Source of the DNA: Pseudomonas gregormendelii
GTDB lineage: Bacteria > Pseudomonadota > Gammaproteobacteria > Pseudomonadales > Pseudomonadaceae
DNA length: 64,000 bases
Assembly: GCF_017114825.1 (NCBI RefSeq)
Contig: NZ_JADEVO010000006.1
Coordinates: forward strand, 1 to 64,000
Direction of reading: 5' to 3'
Shown here: positions 7,558 to 17,078 of the stretch, in pieces
Layout of the letters: the number at the start of each line of letters is the position of its first letter
How positions within the stretch are numbered: the stretch's first letter is position 1
Notes under the pieces: model-generated
Database searches by the model: none
What the model was told of the DNA's origin: nothing
What the model saw: the letters and a program-made list of their open reading frames with translations, nothing else
Position numbers and translations under genes: made by a program

Positions 7558-9875
7558 GCGGGCTACCGAATGATTTTGCGCTGAGCAATCTCAGCCGCCG
7601 TGGTTTCCTCAAGGGCGTAGGCGCTACCAGCGCGCTGGTGCTGGCCGCCAGTTGGGGTTGGCAGGACGCACTCGCCGCCGATAAAGAGCAGAAATTCGGC
7701 GCAGACGGTATGCCCAATGGCTGGATCGACGATCCAAAAGTATATGTCAGCATTGCCGCCGATGGCACCGTAACCGTGGTGTGCAACCGCTCGGAAATGG
7801 GCCAGGGCGTGCGCACCAGCCTGAGCATGGTGGTGGCGGACGAGCTGGATGCCGACTGGGCGATGGTCAAGGTGCAGCAGGCGCCCGGTGATGAAGTTCG
7901 CTATGGCAACCAGGACACCGACGGCTCGCGCAGCATGCGCCATTGGTACGAGCCGATGCGTCGTTGTGGCGCCGCTGCGCGCACGATGCTTGAGCAAGCC
8001 GCTGCCGAGCAGTGGAAAGTACCGGTAGGCGAGTGTCAGGCACAGTTGCACAAAGTCATTCACCAGCCCACCAAGCGTGAACTGGGTTACGGCGCCCTGG
8101 CGGCTGCCGCTGCTGCACTGGCAGTGCCGGCTCGCGACAGCCTGCGGCTTAAGCAGCCTGCGCAGTTTCGATACATCGGCAAGGAAGGCATCAAGGCGAT
8201 CGATGGTGCCGACATCGTCAATGGTCGCGCAGTCTACGGCGCCGATGTGCACATCGAGGGCATGCTCTACGCGACCATTGCGCGCCCGGCGGTATATGGC
8301 GGCAAGGTCAAATCCGTTGACTCGAGTGCGGCGCTGAAAGTGCCTGGCGTGCTCAAGGTCATCAACATCGAAGGGCGGCCAATGCCGTCGGAGTTCCAGC
8401 CCCTGGGTGGCGTGGCCGTGATCGCCAGCAATACCTGGGCAGCGATCAAAGGGAGCGAAGCGCTGAAGATCGAGTGGGACGATGGCCCGAATGCCAGCTA
8501 TGACTCGATCGCCTACCGCAAGGAGCTGGAAGCTGCATCGCTCAAGCCCGGCAAGGTCGTGCGCAACACCGGCAACATCGACGAGGCCATGGGCAACGCC
8601 GACACCACGCTGGAAGCGTCTTACTATCTGCCGCACCTGGCACAGTCCCCGATGGAGCCGATGGTAGCCATTGCGCGCTTTAAGGACGGCGTCTGCGAGG
8701 CCTGGGCGCCGAGCCAGGCACCCCAGGTGACGCGAGAGCGAATTGCCGAACGCCTCGGCGTCCCGTTCGATAACGTCACGGTCAACGTGACCCTGCTCGG
8801 CGGCGGCTTCGGACGCAAGTCCAAGCCGGATTTTGTCATCGAAGCGGCGATCCTCGCCAAGGAATTTCCCGGCAAGGCAGTGCGGGTGCAATGGACGCGT
8901 GAAGACGATATCCATTGTTCGTACTTTCATACCGTGTCGGCCGAGTACCTCAAAGCCAGCCTGAACAAGGACGGCCTGCCGTCCGGCTGGCTGCACCGCA
9001 CCGTCGCGCCCAGTATCACGGCGCTGTTTGCACCGGGCATGAACCATGAAGCAGCGTTCGAGCTGGGCATGGGCTTCACCAACATGGCCTATGCGATCCC
9101 CAACGTGCGCCTGGAAAACCCCGAGGCCAAGGTGCATACCCGGGTGGGTTGGTACCGTTCGGTGTCGAACATTCCCCACGGCTTTGCGATCCAGAGTTTC
9201 GTCGATGAGTTGGCCCACAAGGCCGGCCGCGATCCGCTGGAGTACCAGATTAAACTGCTCGGCCCGGACCGCCAGATCGATCCGCGCACCTTGAGCGAAG
9301 AGTGGAACTACGGCGAGTCGCCGGAACGCTATCCGATTGATACCGGCCGTATGCGCAAGGTCCTGGAAACTGCGGCGAAGGCGGCGGGGTGGGGTCGTGA
9401 CTTGCCCAAGGGCCGTGGCCTGGGCCTGGCGGTGCACTACAGTTTTGTCACCTATGTCGCGGCGGTGATCGAGGTTGAGGTCAAGGATGACGGCACGTTG
9501 ATCGTGCATAAGGCGGATATCGCAGTGGACTGCGGCCCGCAGATCAACCCGGAGCGCATCCGCTCGCAATTCGAAGGTGCCTGTGTGATGGGCCTGGGTA
9601 ATGCGGTGCTCGGCGAAATCAGCTTCAAGGACGGCAAGGTCCAACAGGATAACTTCCACATGTACGAAGTAGCACGCATGTCCCTGGCGCCGAAGGAGGT
9701 GGCGGTGCACATGGTCACTCCGCCGGGAGACGTGCCGCTTGGGGGCGTCGGCGAACCTGGCGTTCCACCGATTGCGCCGGCGCTGTGTAATGCGATTTTT
9801 GCTGCCACGGGCCAGCGTATTCGCAACTTGCCGGTGCGCTTCCAGTTACAGGGTTGGCAGAAGGCGCAAGCCTGA
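7554..9875 (+). CDS. iorB: molybdopterin-binding subunit of a xanthine dehydrogenase-family enzyme, Tat-exported
   Basis: The 773-residue large subunit binds the molybdenum cofactor and oxidises an N-heteroaromatic or aldehyde substrate. A twin-arginine signal (SRRGFLKG, residues 13-20, then a hydrophobic stretch ending DALAADK) indicates export of the folded enzyme to the periplasm, presumably with the small subunit as a hitchhiker. The GGGFGRK and GGVGEPGVPP segments are typical Moco-contact regions of this family. The ATG at 7554 overlaps the iorA stop, with AGGAGG 7-12 bases upstream; longer upstream reading is out of character. There is no cytochrome subunit next to it, so the electron acceptor is unclear. 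Confidence 0.88.
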   Translation: MSGLPNDFALSNLSRRGFLKGVGATSALVLAASWGWQDALAADKEQKFGADGMPNGWIDDPKVYVSIAADGTVTVVCNRSEMGQGVRTSLSMVVADELDADWAMVKVQQAPGDEVRYGNQDTDGSRSMRHWYEPMRRCGAAARTMLEQAAAEQWKVPVGECQAQLHKVIHQPTKRELGYGALAAAAAALAVPARDSLRLKQPAQFRYIGKEGIKAIDGADIVNGRAVYGADVHIEGMLYATIARPAVYGGKVKSVDSSAALKVPGVLKVINIEGRPMPSEFQPLGGVAVIASNTWAAIKGSEALKIEWDDGPNASYDSIAYRKELEAASLKPGKVVRNTGNIDEAMGNADTTLEASYYLPHLAQSPMEPMVAIARFKDGVCEAWAPSQAPQVTRERIAERLGVPFDNVTVNVTLLGGGFGRKSKPDFVIEAAILAKEFPGKAVRVQWTREDDIHCSYFHTVSAEYLKASLNKDGLPSGWLHRTVAPSITALFAPGMNHEAAFELGMGFTNMAYAIPNVRLENPEAKVHTRVGWYRSVSNIPHGFAIQSFVDELAHKAGRDPLEYQIKLLGPDRQIDPRTLSEEWNYGESPERYPIDTGRMRKVLETAAKAAGWGRDLPKGRGLGLAVHYSFVTYVAAVIEVEVKDDGTLIVHKADIAVDCGPQINPERIRSQFEGACVMGLGNAVLGEISFKDGKVQQDNFHMYEVARMSLAPKEVAVHMVTPPGDVPLGGVGEPGVPPIAPALCNAIFAATGQRIRNLPVRFQLQGWQKAQA

Positions 9876-10858
9876 TGGACAGCGTCGATCTGAATGTCCT
9901 GCGCAGCGTGCTGGAGTGGCGCAATGCGGGCCAGCGGGTGGTGCTGTACAGCGTGGTCCAGACGTGGGGCACTGCGCCCCGGGCACCTGGCGCCATGCTG
10001 GCGTTGCGTGAAGATGGCGTGGTGATCGGGTCTGTGTCCGGCGGCTGCGTCGAGGATGATCTGATTGCCCGCCTGCACGATGGGCGCATCCCGGCTGACG
10101 GACCGCCCGTGCAGTTGATCACCTACGGCGTGACTCGCGAGGAGGCTGCGCGCTTTGGCTTGCCTTGTGGCGGTACCTTGCGCCTGACTGAGGAGCGCGT
10201 AGGCGATCCGGCCTGGGTGGCACAGTTGCTGGCACGTTGCGAGGCGCACGAGATTGTGGCGCGCTCGCTGTCGATTGAAACCGGTGAGGTGTTGCTGGAG
10301 CCCGCAGACAAGTTGCAAACGCTGACCTTTGACGGCAAGACGCTGCGGGCCATTTATGGTCCGCGCTGGCGCCTGCTGCTGATCGGCGCAGGTCAACTGT
10401 CGCGATATGTCGCCGAGATGGCGCGGCTGCTGGATTTCGAGGTGCTGATCTGCGATCCGCGCAGCGAATTCGTCTATGGCTGGGAAGAGCAGCATGGACG
10501 CTTCGTCCCGGGCATGCCCGACGAAGCGGTACTGACTATCCAGACCGACGAGCGCACGGCCATTGTAGCGCTCACCCATGACCCGCGCCTGGATGACATG
10601 GCGCTGCTGACGGCGCTGGACTCCGATGCATTCTACGTGGGTGCGCTGGGGTCTCGGGTCAACAGCCTGAAGCGCCGGGATAATCTGGCTCAGCTAGGCT
10701 TGTCGGCAGCGGCCATTGAACGGCTGCACGGCCCGATCGGCTTGCACATTGGTAGCCATTCGCCAGCGGAAATCGCTTTGTCGCTGATGGCTGAAATTGT
10801 CGCAATCAAGAACGGCGTCGAACTCAAACAGAAGAAGCCCTTGCAGGAGGCGCCATGA
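9875..10858 (+). CDS. XdhC-family molybdenum enzyme maturation protein
   Basis: XdhC-type proteins bind the molybdenum cofactor, help its sulfuration or modification, and insert it into xanthine-dehydrogenase-type apoenzymes in the cytoplasm. The 327-residue protein has the N-terminal XdhC/CoxI domain (VQTWGTAPRAPGAML and SGGCVEDD segments, within the first 60 residues) and a C-terminal Rossmann-like domain (LLIGAGQLSRY). It starts at ATG 9875, overlapping the stop of iorB (TGATG), and overlaps the next gene by four bases. The linkage points to service of the IorAB enzyme. Confidence 0.9.
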   Translation: MDSVDLNVLRSVLEWRNAGQRVVLYSVVQTWGTAPRAPGAMLALREDGVVIGSVSGGCVEDDLIARLHDGRIPADGPPVQLITYGVTREEAARFGLPCGGTLRLTEERVGDPAWVAQLLARCEAHEIVARSLSIETGEVLLEPADKLQTLTFDGKTLRAIYGPRWRLLLIGAGQLSRYVAEMARLLDFEVLICDPRSEFVYGWEEQHGRFVPGMPDEAVLTIQTDERTAIVALTHDPRLDDMALLTALDSDAFYVGALGSRVNSLKRRDNLAQLGLSAAAIERLHGPIGLHIGSHSPAEIALSLMAEIVAIKNGVELKQKKPLQEAP

Positions 10859-11445
10859 GCGAACCCATCGCCGTCATCGTGCTGGCAGCGGGGCAGGGCG
10901 AGCGCTTTCGCCAGGTAGCGGGCGCCGACAAGGACAAGTTGCTGGCGGACTGTACCGGGCGCGACGGTGCTGTGCGGTCGGTCATCGAGCATGTCCTCGT
11001 GAACCTGCCGGCTAAGGCGGGCAAACGGGTTGTGGTTACCACTGCAGATCGTCCCCAGGTGATTCGCATGGCCCAGGCCTATGGGTTCGAGGTGGTCCTG
11101 ATCGAGTCCACGGGCATGGGGGACAGCATTGCTGCCGGGGTGGCGGCGTGTCCGCAGCCCGGTGGTTGGTTGATTGTGCTGGGGGATATGCCCTTCATCC
11201 TGCCGTTGAGCATTGAGCGGGTGATAGCAGGGATGGCGGCTGACACTATCAGTGTGCCAGTGCATGACGGCGAGTATGGGCACCCGGTGGCGTTCGCGGA
11301 TTCTTTCGGACCGGCGTTGATCGCGCTCTCGGGGGACGGCGGGGCCAGGCCGCTGTTCGCTACGGCCAGGGTGGTTGAAGTGGAGGTGGATGATCCTGGG
11401 GTGTTGTGGGATGTGGATGTGCCCGGGGCCCTGGTGTTTGTGTAA
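10855..11445 (+). CDS. MobA-like NTP transferase (molybdenum cofactor cytidylyl/guanylyltransferase family)
   Basis: The 196-residue protein has the MobA-like nucleotidyltransferase fold: VLAAGQGERFRQ near the N-terminus is the nucleotide loop, and LGDMPFI corresponds to the metal-binding aspartate region. Relatives (MocA) attach CMP to molybdopterin to make MCD, the cofactor form used by xanthine-oxidase-family enzymes, which fits the preceding iorAB-xdhC genes. It overlaps xdhC by four bases (ATGA) and is followed by a bidirectional terminator. CTP versus GTP specificity cannot be read with confidence. Confidence 0.85.
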   Translation: MSEPIAVIVLAAGQGERFRQVAGADKDKLLADCTGRDGAVRSVIEHVLVNLPAKAGKRVVVTTADRPQVIRMAQAYGFEVVLIESTGMGDSIAAGVAACPQPGGWLIVLGDMPFILPLSIERVIAGMAADTISVPVHDGEYGHPVAFADSFGPALIALSGDGGARPLFATARVVEVEVDDPGVLWDVDVPGALVFV

Positions 11446-11460
11446 TGCTTTTCAGGTCAA

Positions 11461-11499
11461 TAAAAAGCCCCGCTCTGGATCACCAGGCGGGGCTTTTTG
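11461..11499. terminator. bidirectional terminator between the convergent MobA-like gene and rne
   Basis: A stem of AAAAAGCCCCGC pairing with GCGGGGCTTTTT, with a 13-base loop, has A-tracts on one side and T-tracts on the other. It can therefore end transcription from both the molybdenum block (plus strand) and rne (minus strand). Confidence 0.88.
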
Positions 11500-11512
11500 T
11501 CAGCCGTCGGAA

Positions 11513-14500
11513 TCAGACGAGGGGTTTAGGCTCGTGCTCTTTTTCCTGGGCTTTTTCGTGTTGCTCTACCGCGTCCTGTACGGAACGTGGTGCTTCATCG
11601 ATCACTGATGCTACAGGCTCGGCGACAACTTCAGCAGGGGCTTCAGCGACCACCGGTGCAGATTCAACCACGGCTGGAGCAGCAGCGGCAGCCAATTCAG
11701 CTTCCTTCTGCAGACGCTCGGCTTCACGCTTGCGACGACGCACTTCACGCGGGTCGTTTGGCGCGCGACCATTTTCAGTCAGGGCGCTTGCCGGCGCGGC
11801 TTCGACCACAGGTGCAGCCACTTCGGCTACAACCGGGGCTTCAACCGGCACTTCGACCACTGGAGCAGGCTCTGCAGCCGCAACCACTGGCTCTGGCTCG
11901 TAAGCCGGAGTTTCAGCTACCGGGGCTGGTGTTTCTGCAACAGCTGGCTCGGCAACCCAGTTGAAAGCGGTTTGCTCTTCGCGAACTTCACGAATCGATT
12001 CGGTCACGGTTTCGCTGACCGTCTCGGCAGCAGGCTCTGCAATCACTGCTGGAGCTTCGACGACTGCCGCAGGTTGCGGTGCCGCTTCTACTTCAGGCTG
12101 CGCTTCACGAGCCGGCGCCACTTCGATTTCCGGCGAAGCGGTGGCTTCGACAGGCGAGGTCGCTTCAACCACTGGCGCTTCGACTGGAGCAGTGTCCAGG
12201 GTGGCAGCAGTAGCGCGTTCGGCTTGCTCGTTGGCCTGTGCTTCAGCTGGAGCACTGATCACCGAGCTGGCAACGGCTGCGGTAACAGCCAGGCCAGCGG
12301 CCAGGTCGTTAGCGCTTGGTGCGTCGGCAGTGGCTGCCACTTCGCCTTCAGCGGAGTCAGACTCTTCCGAACCTTCGATCACATTGCCGTTGGCATCACG
12401 CTGACGCTCGCGACGGTTGCTGCGACGACGCTGGCCGCGGGAGCGACGGCGTGGACGATCGCCTTCGGCGCCTTCCTGTCCGTCTTCCTGCAGTTGCTCT
12501 TCGTTGGACAGTAGTTCTTCTTCGGCTACTGGAGCTGCTGCTTGCTCGGCACGTGGCTGACGTTCTTCACGCGGTGGGCGTGGAGCACGTTCTTCGCGTG
12601 GCTGGCGAGCCGGACGCTCTTCGGTGGTAGCGACAGCGACAGCGGCAGCGGCTGGAGCAACAGCGTCCAGGGGTTCGCGTAATTCGCGTACACGTTCTTC
12701 ACGCTCGCCACGTGGCTTGCGGTCTTCACGTGGAGCGCGCGGTGCACGTTCCTCACGCGGTGCGCGTGGTGCACGCTCTTCACGTGGCGCGCGTTCTTCG
12801 CGGACTACTGCCGGCGTTTCTTCACGAGCTTCGCGTGGTTCACGAGCTTCCCGTGGAGCGCGTTCTTCACGCGGTGCACGTTCTTCGCGAGGCTTGCGCT
12901 CTTCGTCGCGGCGACCGTTACGGTTGCGGCTCTGCTGACGACCGTTGCGACGCTCTTCGTTACGAGCCGGACGCTCGGTGGTCGCAGGCTTTTCAACCAC
13001 AACCGGTGCGGCGGGCTCTTCCTTGGTTGCAAACAGGCTGACCAGCGACTTCACCAGGCCCTTGAACAGGCTTGGCTCTGGCACGGCGGCCGGTGCAGCC
13101 ACAGGCGCGGCAGCAACAACTTCGGCAGGAATCGGCGCATTGGCGCGGGCAGGGGCCGTCTTGACTGCAGCTTCCTGGCGAACCAGGGTGCGGGTCGCAG
13201 CGGCTGGCTGGACTTCTTCCACTTCGGCAGCGGCAGCAGCGATTTCGTAGCTGGACTGGTTGATGTGGGCTTCCGGGCTGTCATCGCGCAGACGCTGAAC
13301 TTCGAAGTGCGGCGTTTCGAGATGATCGTTCGGCAGAATGACGATGCGGGCACGGGTGCGCAGTTCGATCTTGGTGATCGAGTTGCGTTTTTCGTTGAGC
13401 AGGAACGCGGCGACCGGGATCGGCACTTGTGCACGAACTTCGGCGGTGCGGTCTTTCAGGGCTTCTTCTTCGATCAGGCGCAGGATCGCCAGCGACAGCG
13501 ATTCAACGTCACGGATGATGCCGGTGCCGTTGCAACGCGGGCAAACGATGCCGCTGCTTTCGCCCAACGATGGACGCAGGCGCTGACGGGACATTTCCAA
13601 CAGGCCGAAGCGCGAGATGCGACCGACTTGCACGCGAGCGCGGTCGGCTTCCAGGCATTCGCGGACTTTCTCTTCCACGGCGCGCTGGTTCTTGGCAGGG
13701 GTCATGTCGATGAAGTCGATGACGATCAGGCCGCCGATGTCGCGCAAGCGCAACTGACGGGCGATTTCTTCAGCAGCTTCAAGGTTGGTCTGCAGCGCGG
13801 TTTCTTCGATGTCGCTGCCTTTGGTGGCGCGCGCCGAGTTGATGTCGATGGACACCAGGGCTTCGGTCGGATCGATGACGATGGAACCGCCGGAAGGCAG
13901 TTCGACGACACGCTGGAAAGCGGTCTCGATCTGGCTTTCGATCTGGAAACGGTTGAACAGCGGAACGCTGTCTTCGTACAGCTTGATCTTGCTGGCGTAC
14001 TGCGGCATCACCTGGCGGATGAAGGTCAGGGCTTCGTCCTGGGCTTCGACGCTGTCGATCAGCACTTCGCCGATGTCCTGACGCAGGTAATCGCGGATGG
14101 CGCGGATGATCACGTTGCTTTCCTGGTAGATCAGGAACGGCGCGGAGCGATCGAGCGAGGCTTCTTTGATGGCGGTCCAGAGTTGCAGCAGGTAATCGAG
14201 GTCCCACTGCATTTCTTCACTGCTGCGACCAAGGCCGGCAGTGCGCACGATCAGACCCATGTCAGCCGGGGCAACCAGGCCGTTCAGGGCTTCACGCAGT
14301 TCGTTGCGCTCTTCGCCTTCGATGCGACGGGAGATGCCGCCAGCACGCGGGTTGTTCGGCATCAGCACCAGGTAACGACCGGCCAGGCTGATGAAGGTGG
14401 TCAGGGCGGCGCCCTTGTTGCCACGTTCTTCTTTTTCGACCTGGACAATGACTTCCTGGCCTTCGCTCAGGACGTCCTTGATGTTGACGCGGCCTTCCGG

Positions 14501-14743
14501 GGCTTTCTTGAAGTATTCGCGGGAGATTTCTTTGAGGGGCAGGAAGCCGTGGCGCTCAGAGCCGAAATCGACAAAGGCAGCCTCAAGGCTTGGTTCGATG
14601 CGAGTAATCCGGCCTTTATAGATGTTGGCCTTCTTCTGCTCGCGTGCACCGGATTCGATGTCCAGGTCGTAGAGGCGCTGGCCATCTACCAGTGCAACAC
14701 GCAACTCTTCGGGTTGAGTTGCGTTAATCAGCATTCTTTTCAT
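11513..14743 (-). CDS. rne: ribonuclease E
   Basis: RNase E is the endonuclease that starts most mRNA decay and processes rRNA and tRNA; its tail scaffolds the degradosome at the inner membrane. The 1076-residue protein has the S1 domain (about 37-120), the RNase E/G catalytic core with the two metal aspartates (in LVSIDINSA and IVIDFIDM), and the zinc-link CPRCNGTG. The long disordered tail contains many REERAPR-type arginine repeats, then Ala/Pro/Glu/Val-rich sequence, and ends with a conserved-looking block ([21 protein letters not shown]). I choose the ATG at 14743, since [10 protein letters not shown] is the family start; an upstream GTG would add 16 unconserved residues. It has a very long leader (see regulatory entries). 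Confidence 0.96.
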   Translation of the reverse strand: MKRMLINATQPEELRVALVDGQRLYDLDIESGAREQKKANIYKGRITRIEPSLEAAFVDFGSERHGFLPLKEISREYFKKAPEGRVNIKDVLSEGQEVIVQVEKEERGNKGAALTTFISLAGRYLVLMPNNPRAGGISRRIEGEERNELREALNGLVAPADMGLIVRTAGLGRSSEEMQWDLDYLLQLWTAIKEASLDRSAPFLIYQESNVIIRAIRDYLRQDIGEVLIDSVEAQDEALTFIRQVMPQYASKIKLYEDSVPLFNRFQIESQIETAFQRVVELPSGGSIVIDPTEALVSIDINSARATKGSDIEETALQTNLEAAEEIARQLRLRDIGGLIVIDFIDMTPAKNQRAVEEKVRECLEADRARVQVGRISRFGLLEMSRQRLRPSLGESSGIVCPRCNGTGIIRDVESLSLAILRLIEEEALKDRTAEVRAQVPIPVAAFLLNEKRNSITKIELRTRARIVILPNDHLETPHFEVQRLRDDSPEAHINQSSYEIAAAAAEVEEVQPAAATRTLVRQEAAVKTAPARANAPIPAEVVAAAPVAAPAAVPEPSLFKGLVKSLVSLFATKEEPAAPVVVEKPATTERPARNEERRNGRQQSRNRNGRRDEERKPREERAPREERAPREAREPREAREETPAVVREERAPREERAPRAPREERAPRAPREDRKPRGEREERVRELREPLDAVAPAAAAVAVATTEERPARQPREERAPRPPREERQPRAEQAAAPVAEEELLSNEEQLQEDGQEGAEGDRPRRRSRGQRRRSNRRERQRDANGNVIEGSEESDSAEGEVAATADAPSANDLAAGLAVTAAVASSVISAPAEAQANEQAERATAATLDTAPVEAPVVEATSPVEATASPEIEVAPAREAQPEVEAAPQPAAVVEAPAVIAEPAAETVSETVTESIREVREEQTAFNWVAEPAVAETPAPVAETPAYEPEPVVAAAEPAPVVEVPVEAPVVAEVAAPVVEAAPASALTENGRAPNDPREVRRRKREAERLQKEAELAAAAAPAVVESAPVVAEAPAEVVAEPVASVIDEAPRSVQDAVEQHEKAQEKEHEPKPLV

Positions 14744-15444
14744 GTAGTACCGTCGGTTTCCGGGCTGCCGGAAACGGCGTTCGGCACACACGACTTCTCA
14801 TGGTCGGTGTCAGGTGCGTCGGGAGTGGTTGGCCATTCCCGTGTCCAGCGATGTCCGGCCAATGTGGGCCTTCGTCGCGACGTACGCGTCCTGCTTGCTG
14901 TGGCTACTTAAGCACTCAGTCAGGAGGAGGAATCAACCAGTGGCTGTGGACGAGATGAAGCGTCTTGAAAAAGCCTATTGCTACACAGTCCAGCGGTTGT
15001 GCATCTCCACCCTACACGTATCCCTGAAAATTCGGGTGCTGCCGCGCGCAGAATCCGCAGCGGGTTGGCATTTACCGTGAGCTCCAAAAGGGGAGGTCAC
15101 GCATCATGGCTAATTTAGGCGTTGTTTCCGAAACCTTCGCTCGGGGTCATTCGCAACTGACTGCACTTTGTGAACTGGCCATGAATATTGGCTCGCAAGG
15201 CGAGTGAAAACTCTGCCCTGCGGCTTGATTCAGGCCTCATGTCACCTGCGCTCGTTACAGCTGCAAACTCCACCGTTAAGTAGCGAAAGCCCCGTAGGAC
15301 GGCCTCGCGTCCTGGTGAATTGCATTGGTCAGGGCCGGTTTTAGACCGTTGGTCCGCTGTCCAGGCCGCTTTTGGCGGCGTTCGCGACTATAGCAGTAAT
15401 GATTAAGTGCTTCAATTCCATAAAAAATTGATATCATCTGCGCC
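14744..15444. other. intergenic region with the long rne leader; no gene seen
   Basis: This 701-base gap lies between divergent rne and rluC. On the minus strand nearly all of it (about 15380 to 14744) would be the 5' untranslated leader of rne, from the promoter at 15387-15415. GC-rich inverted repeats near the leader's 5' end (for example around 15285-15315 and 15360-15380) could form hairpins. In E. coli the rne leader is 361 nt and mediates feedback by RNase E; a similar role here is inference. Short open frames on the plus strand have no family signature and no convincing start signals. Confidence 0.7.
15387..15415 (-). promoter_or_regulatory. sigma70 promoter of rne
   Basis: On the minus strand TTGAAG (15415-15410) and TATAGT (15392-15387) are separated by exactly 17 bases, a near-consensus sigma70 promoter. 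Transcription would start near 15380, giving a leader of about 637 nt before the rne ATG. The -35 lies only about 30 bases upstream of the divergent rluC start, so the two promoters must overlap closely. Confidence 0.75.
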
Positions 15445-16407
15445 ATGACGACTACTGCCCCCTCGACCCCAAGCGTACAACTGCTTGAGGTCTCGCCGGA
15501 ATATGCCGGCCAACGTATTGATAACTTCCTTCTCGCTCGGCTCAAAGGCGTGCCCAAGACCTTGATCTATCGCATTTTGCGTAAAGGCGAAGTGCGAGTG
15601 AACAAAGGTCGGATCAAGCCCGAATACAAGCTGCAGGCGGGCGATATCGTGCGCGTGCCGCCTGTGCGCGTGCCCGAGCGCGACGAGCCGGTGCCGCTGG
15701 CACAAGGCCTGCTGCAGCGCCTCGAAGCCTCGATTATCTTCGAGGACAAGGCCCTGATCGTGATCAACAAGCCTTGTGGTATTGCGGTTCACGGCGGTAG
15801 CGGTCTGACCTACGGCGTGATCGAAGCCTTCCGTCAGTTGCGCCCCGATTGCAAGGAGCTCGAGCTCGTTCACCGACTTGACCGAGACACCTCTGGCCTG
15901 CTGATGATTGCCAAGAAACGCAGCATGCTGCGTCACTTGCACACGGCCTTGCGCGGTGATGGCGTGGACAAGCGCTACATGGCGCTGGTTCGTGGCAACT
16001 GGGCCGCCTCGATCAAGCAAGTCCGTGCCTCGCTGGGCAAGAGCAACCTGCGTTCCGGCGAGCGCATGGTCGAGGTCGACGAGGAGGAGGGCAAGGAGTC
16101 CGTGACCGTGTTCAAGGTGCTAAGGCGCTTCGGCGACTTTGCGACCATGGTCGAAGCCAGGCCAATCACCGGCCGCACCCACCAGATCCGCGTGCACACC
16201 CTGCATGCCGGGCACTGCATCGCTGGCGACCCGAAATACGGGGATGAGGGTTTCAGCAAGGAAATCCGCGACCTGGGTGGCAAGCGACTGTTCCTCCACG
16301 CTTATCTGCTGACCGTGCCGCTGCCTGATGGTGGCGAGCTGAAGTTGCAGGCGCCGGTGGATGAAATGTGGGCCAAGACTGTGGAGCGCCTGAGTGCACC
16401 CCTCTGA
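15445..16407 (+). CDS. rluC: 23S rRNA pseudouridine synthase RluC
   Basis: RluC converts uridines 955, 2504 and 2580 (E. coli numbering) of 23S rRNA to pseudouridine. The 320-residue protein has an N-terminal S4 RNA-binding domain (about 19-75: [23 protein letters not shown]) and the catalytic domain with the [11 protein letters not shown] motif, catalytic D146. The divergent rne-rluC arrangement is standard in gammaproteobacteria and supports RluC rather than RluD. The start of the HAD gene overlaps its end by 14 bases. Confidence 0.95.
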   Translation: MTTTAPSTPSVQLLEVSPEYAGQRIDNFLLARLKGVPKTLIYRILRKGEVRVNKGRIKPEYKLQAGDIVRVPPVRVPERDEPVPLAQGLLQRLEASIIFEDKALIVINKPCGIAVHGGSGLTYGVIEAFRQLRPDCKELELVHRLDRDTSGLLMIAKKRSMLRHLHTALRGDGVDKRYMALVRGNWAASIKQVRASLGKSNLRSGERMVEVDEEEGKESVTVFKVLRRFGDFATMVEARPITGRTHQIRVHTLHAGHCIAGDPKYGDEGFSKEIRDLGGKRLFLHAYLLTVPLPDGGELKLQAPVDEMWAKTVERLSAPL

Positions 16408-17056
16408 TTGCAAACTGCTGATATTTGACTGGGACGGGACGCTCGCGGACTCCATCGGGCGGATTGTCGAGGCCATGCATGTGGCCTCAGAGCGCTCAGG
16501 ATTTGAGCTGCGCGATGATTTTGCCGTCAAGGGCATCATCGGTCTCGGTTTGCCGGAAGCGATTCGCACCCTGTACCCGCACATCAGCGAGGGTGAGCTG
16601 ATCGCCTTTCGGGGGTATTACGCCGAACACTACATCGCCGCCGAAGCCGTGCCTTCGCCCTTGTTCGAGGGTGTGCTCGAGTCGATGGAGGCCTTTCGCG
16701 CCGAGGGTTATCATCTGGCTGTTGCAACCGGCAAGGCCCGTCGCGGGCTCGACCGGGTATTGAAGGCACACGGCTGGGAAAAATATTTCGACATCACTCG
16801 TGCGGCGGATGAAACTGCCAGCAAGCCCCATCCTCTGATGCTGGAGCAGATCCTCGCGCACTGCGACGTTCGCCCGGAGCAGGCAATGATGGTTGGCGAT
16901 TCCTCTTTCGACCTGCAGATGGCCCGCAACGCCGGTATGGCGTCGGTAGCGGTCAGTTACGGCGCTCAATCGATCGAGGCGCTGAAGCTGTTCGAGCCGC
17001 GACTGGCGATTGATCGTTTTTCAGAATTGCATGCCTGGCTGAATCACCAGGCTTAA
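16394..17056 (+). CDS. HAD-IA family hydrolase (phosphatase)
   Basis: This 220-residue haloacid-dehalogenase-fold phosphatase resembles phosphoglycolate phosphatase and YfbT-like proteins. Motif I is [10 protein letters not shown] with the nucleophile D12 and acid/base D14, an alpha-helical cap follows, motif II lies in LAVATGK, and motif IV is MVGDSSFD. The GTG at 16394 overlaps rluC by 14 bases; the sequence just downstream ([10 protein letters not shown]) is the usual start. Substrate is not evident. It is probably cotranscribed with rluC and the S49 peptidase. Confidence 0.88.
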   Translation: MHPSDCKLLIFDWDGTLADSIGRIVEAMHVASERSGFELRDDFAVKGIIGLGLPEAIRTLYPHISEGELIAFRGYYAEHYIAAEAVPSPLFEGVLESMEAFRAEGYHLAVATGKARRGLDRVLKAHGWEKYFDITRAADETASKPHPLMLEQILAHCDVRPEQAMMVGDSSFDLQMARNAGMASVAVSYGAQSIEALKLFEPRLAIDRFSELHAWLNHQA

Positions 17057-17078
17057 CAGGTTTTTTGGGGTAGATGGC

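Noticed and set aside
7563..9710. Minus-strand open frame of 715 codons within iorB
   Set aside because: It is the complement of a high-GC gene; His/Arg/Gly-rich composition and lack of any motif mark it as a shadow.
12624..12938. Arg/Ser repeat protein on the plus strand at 12.6-12.9 kb
   Set aside because: The repeats are the antisense reading of the REERAPR units of rne.
13265..14911. Long plus-strand open frame (548 codons) opposite rne
   Set aside because: It is the antisense shadow of the highly biased rne coding sequence; its product has no family resemblance and rne is certain.
14814..15080. 88-codon frame in the rne leader region
   Set aside because: No family resemblance, no suitable start signal, and it lies antisense to the rne leader.
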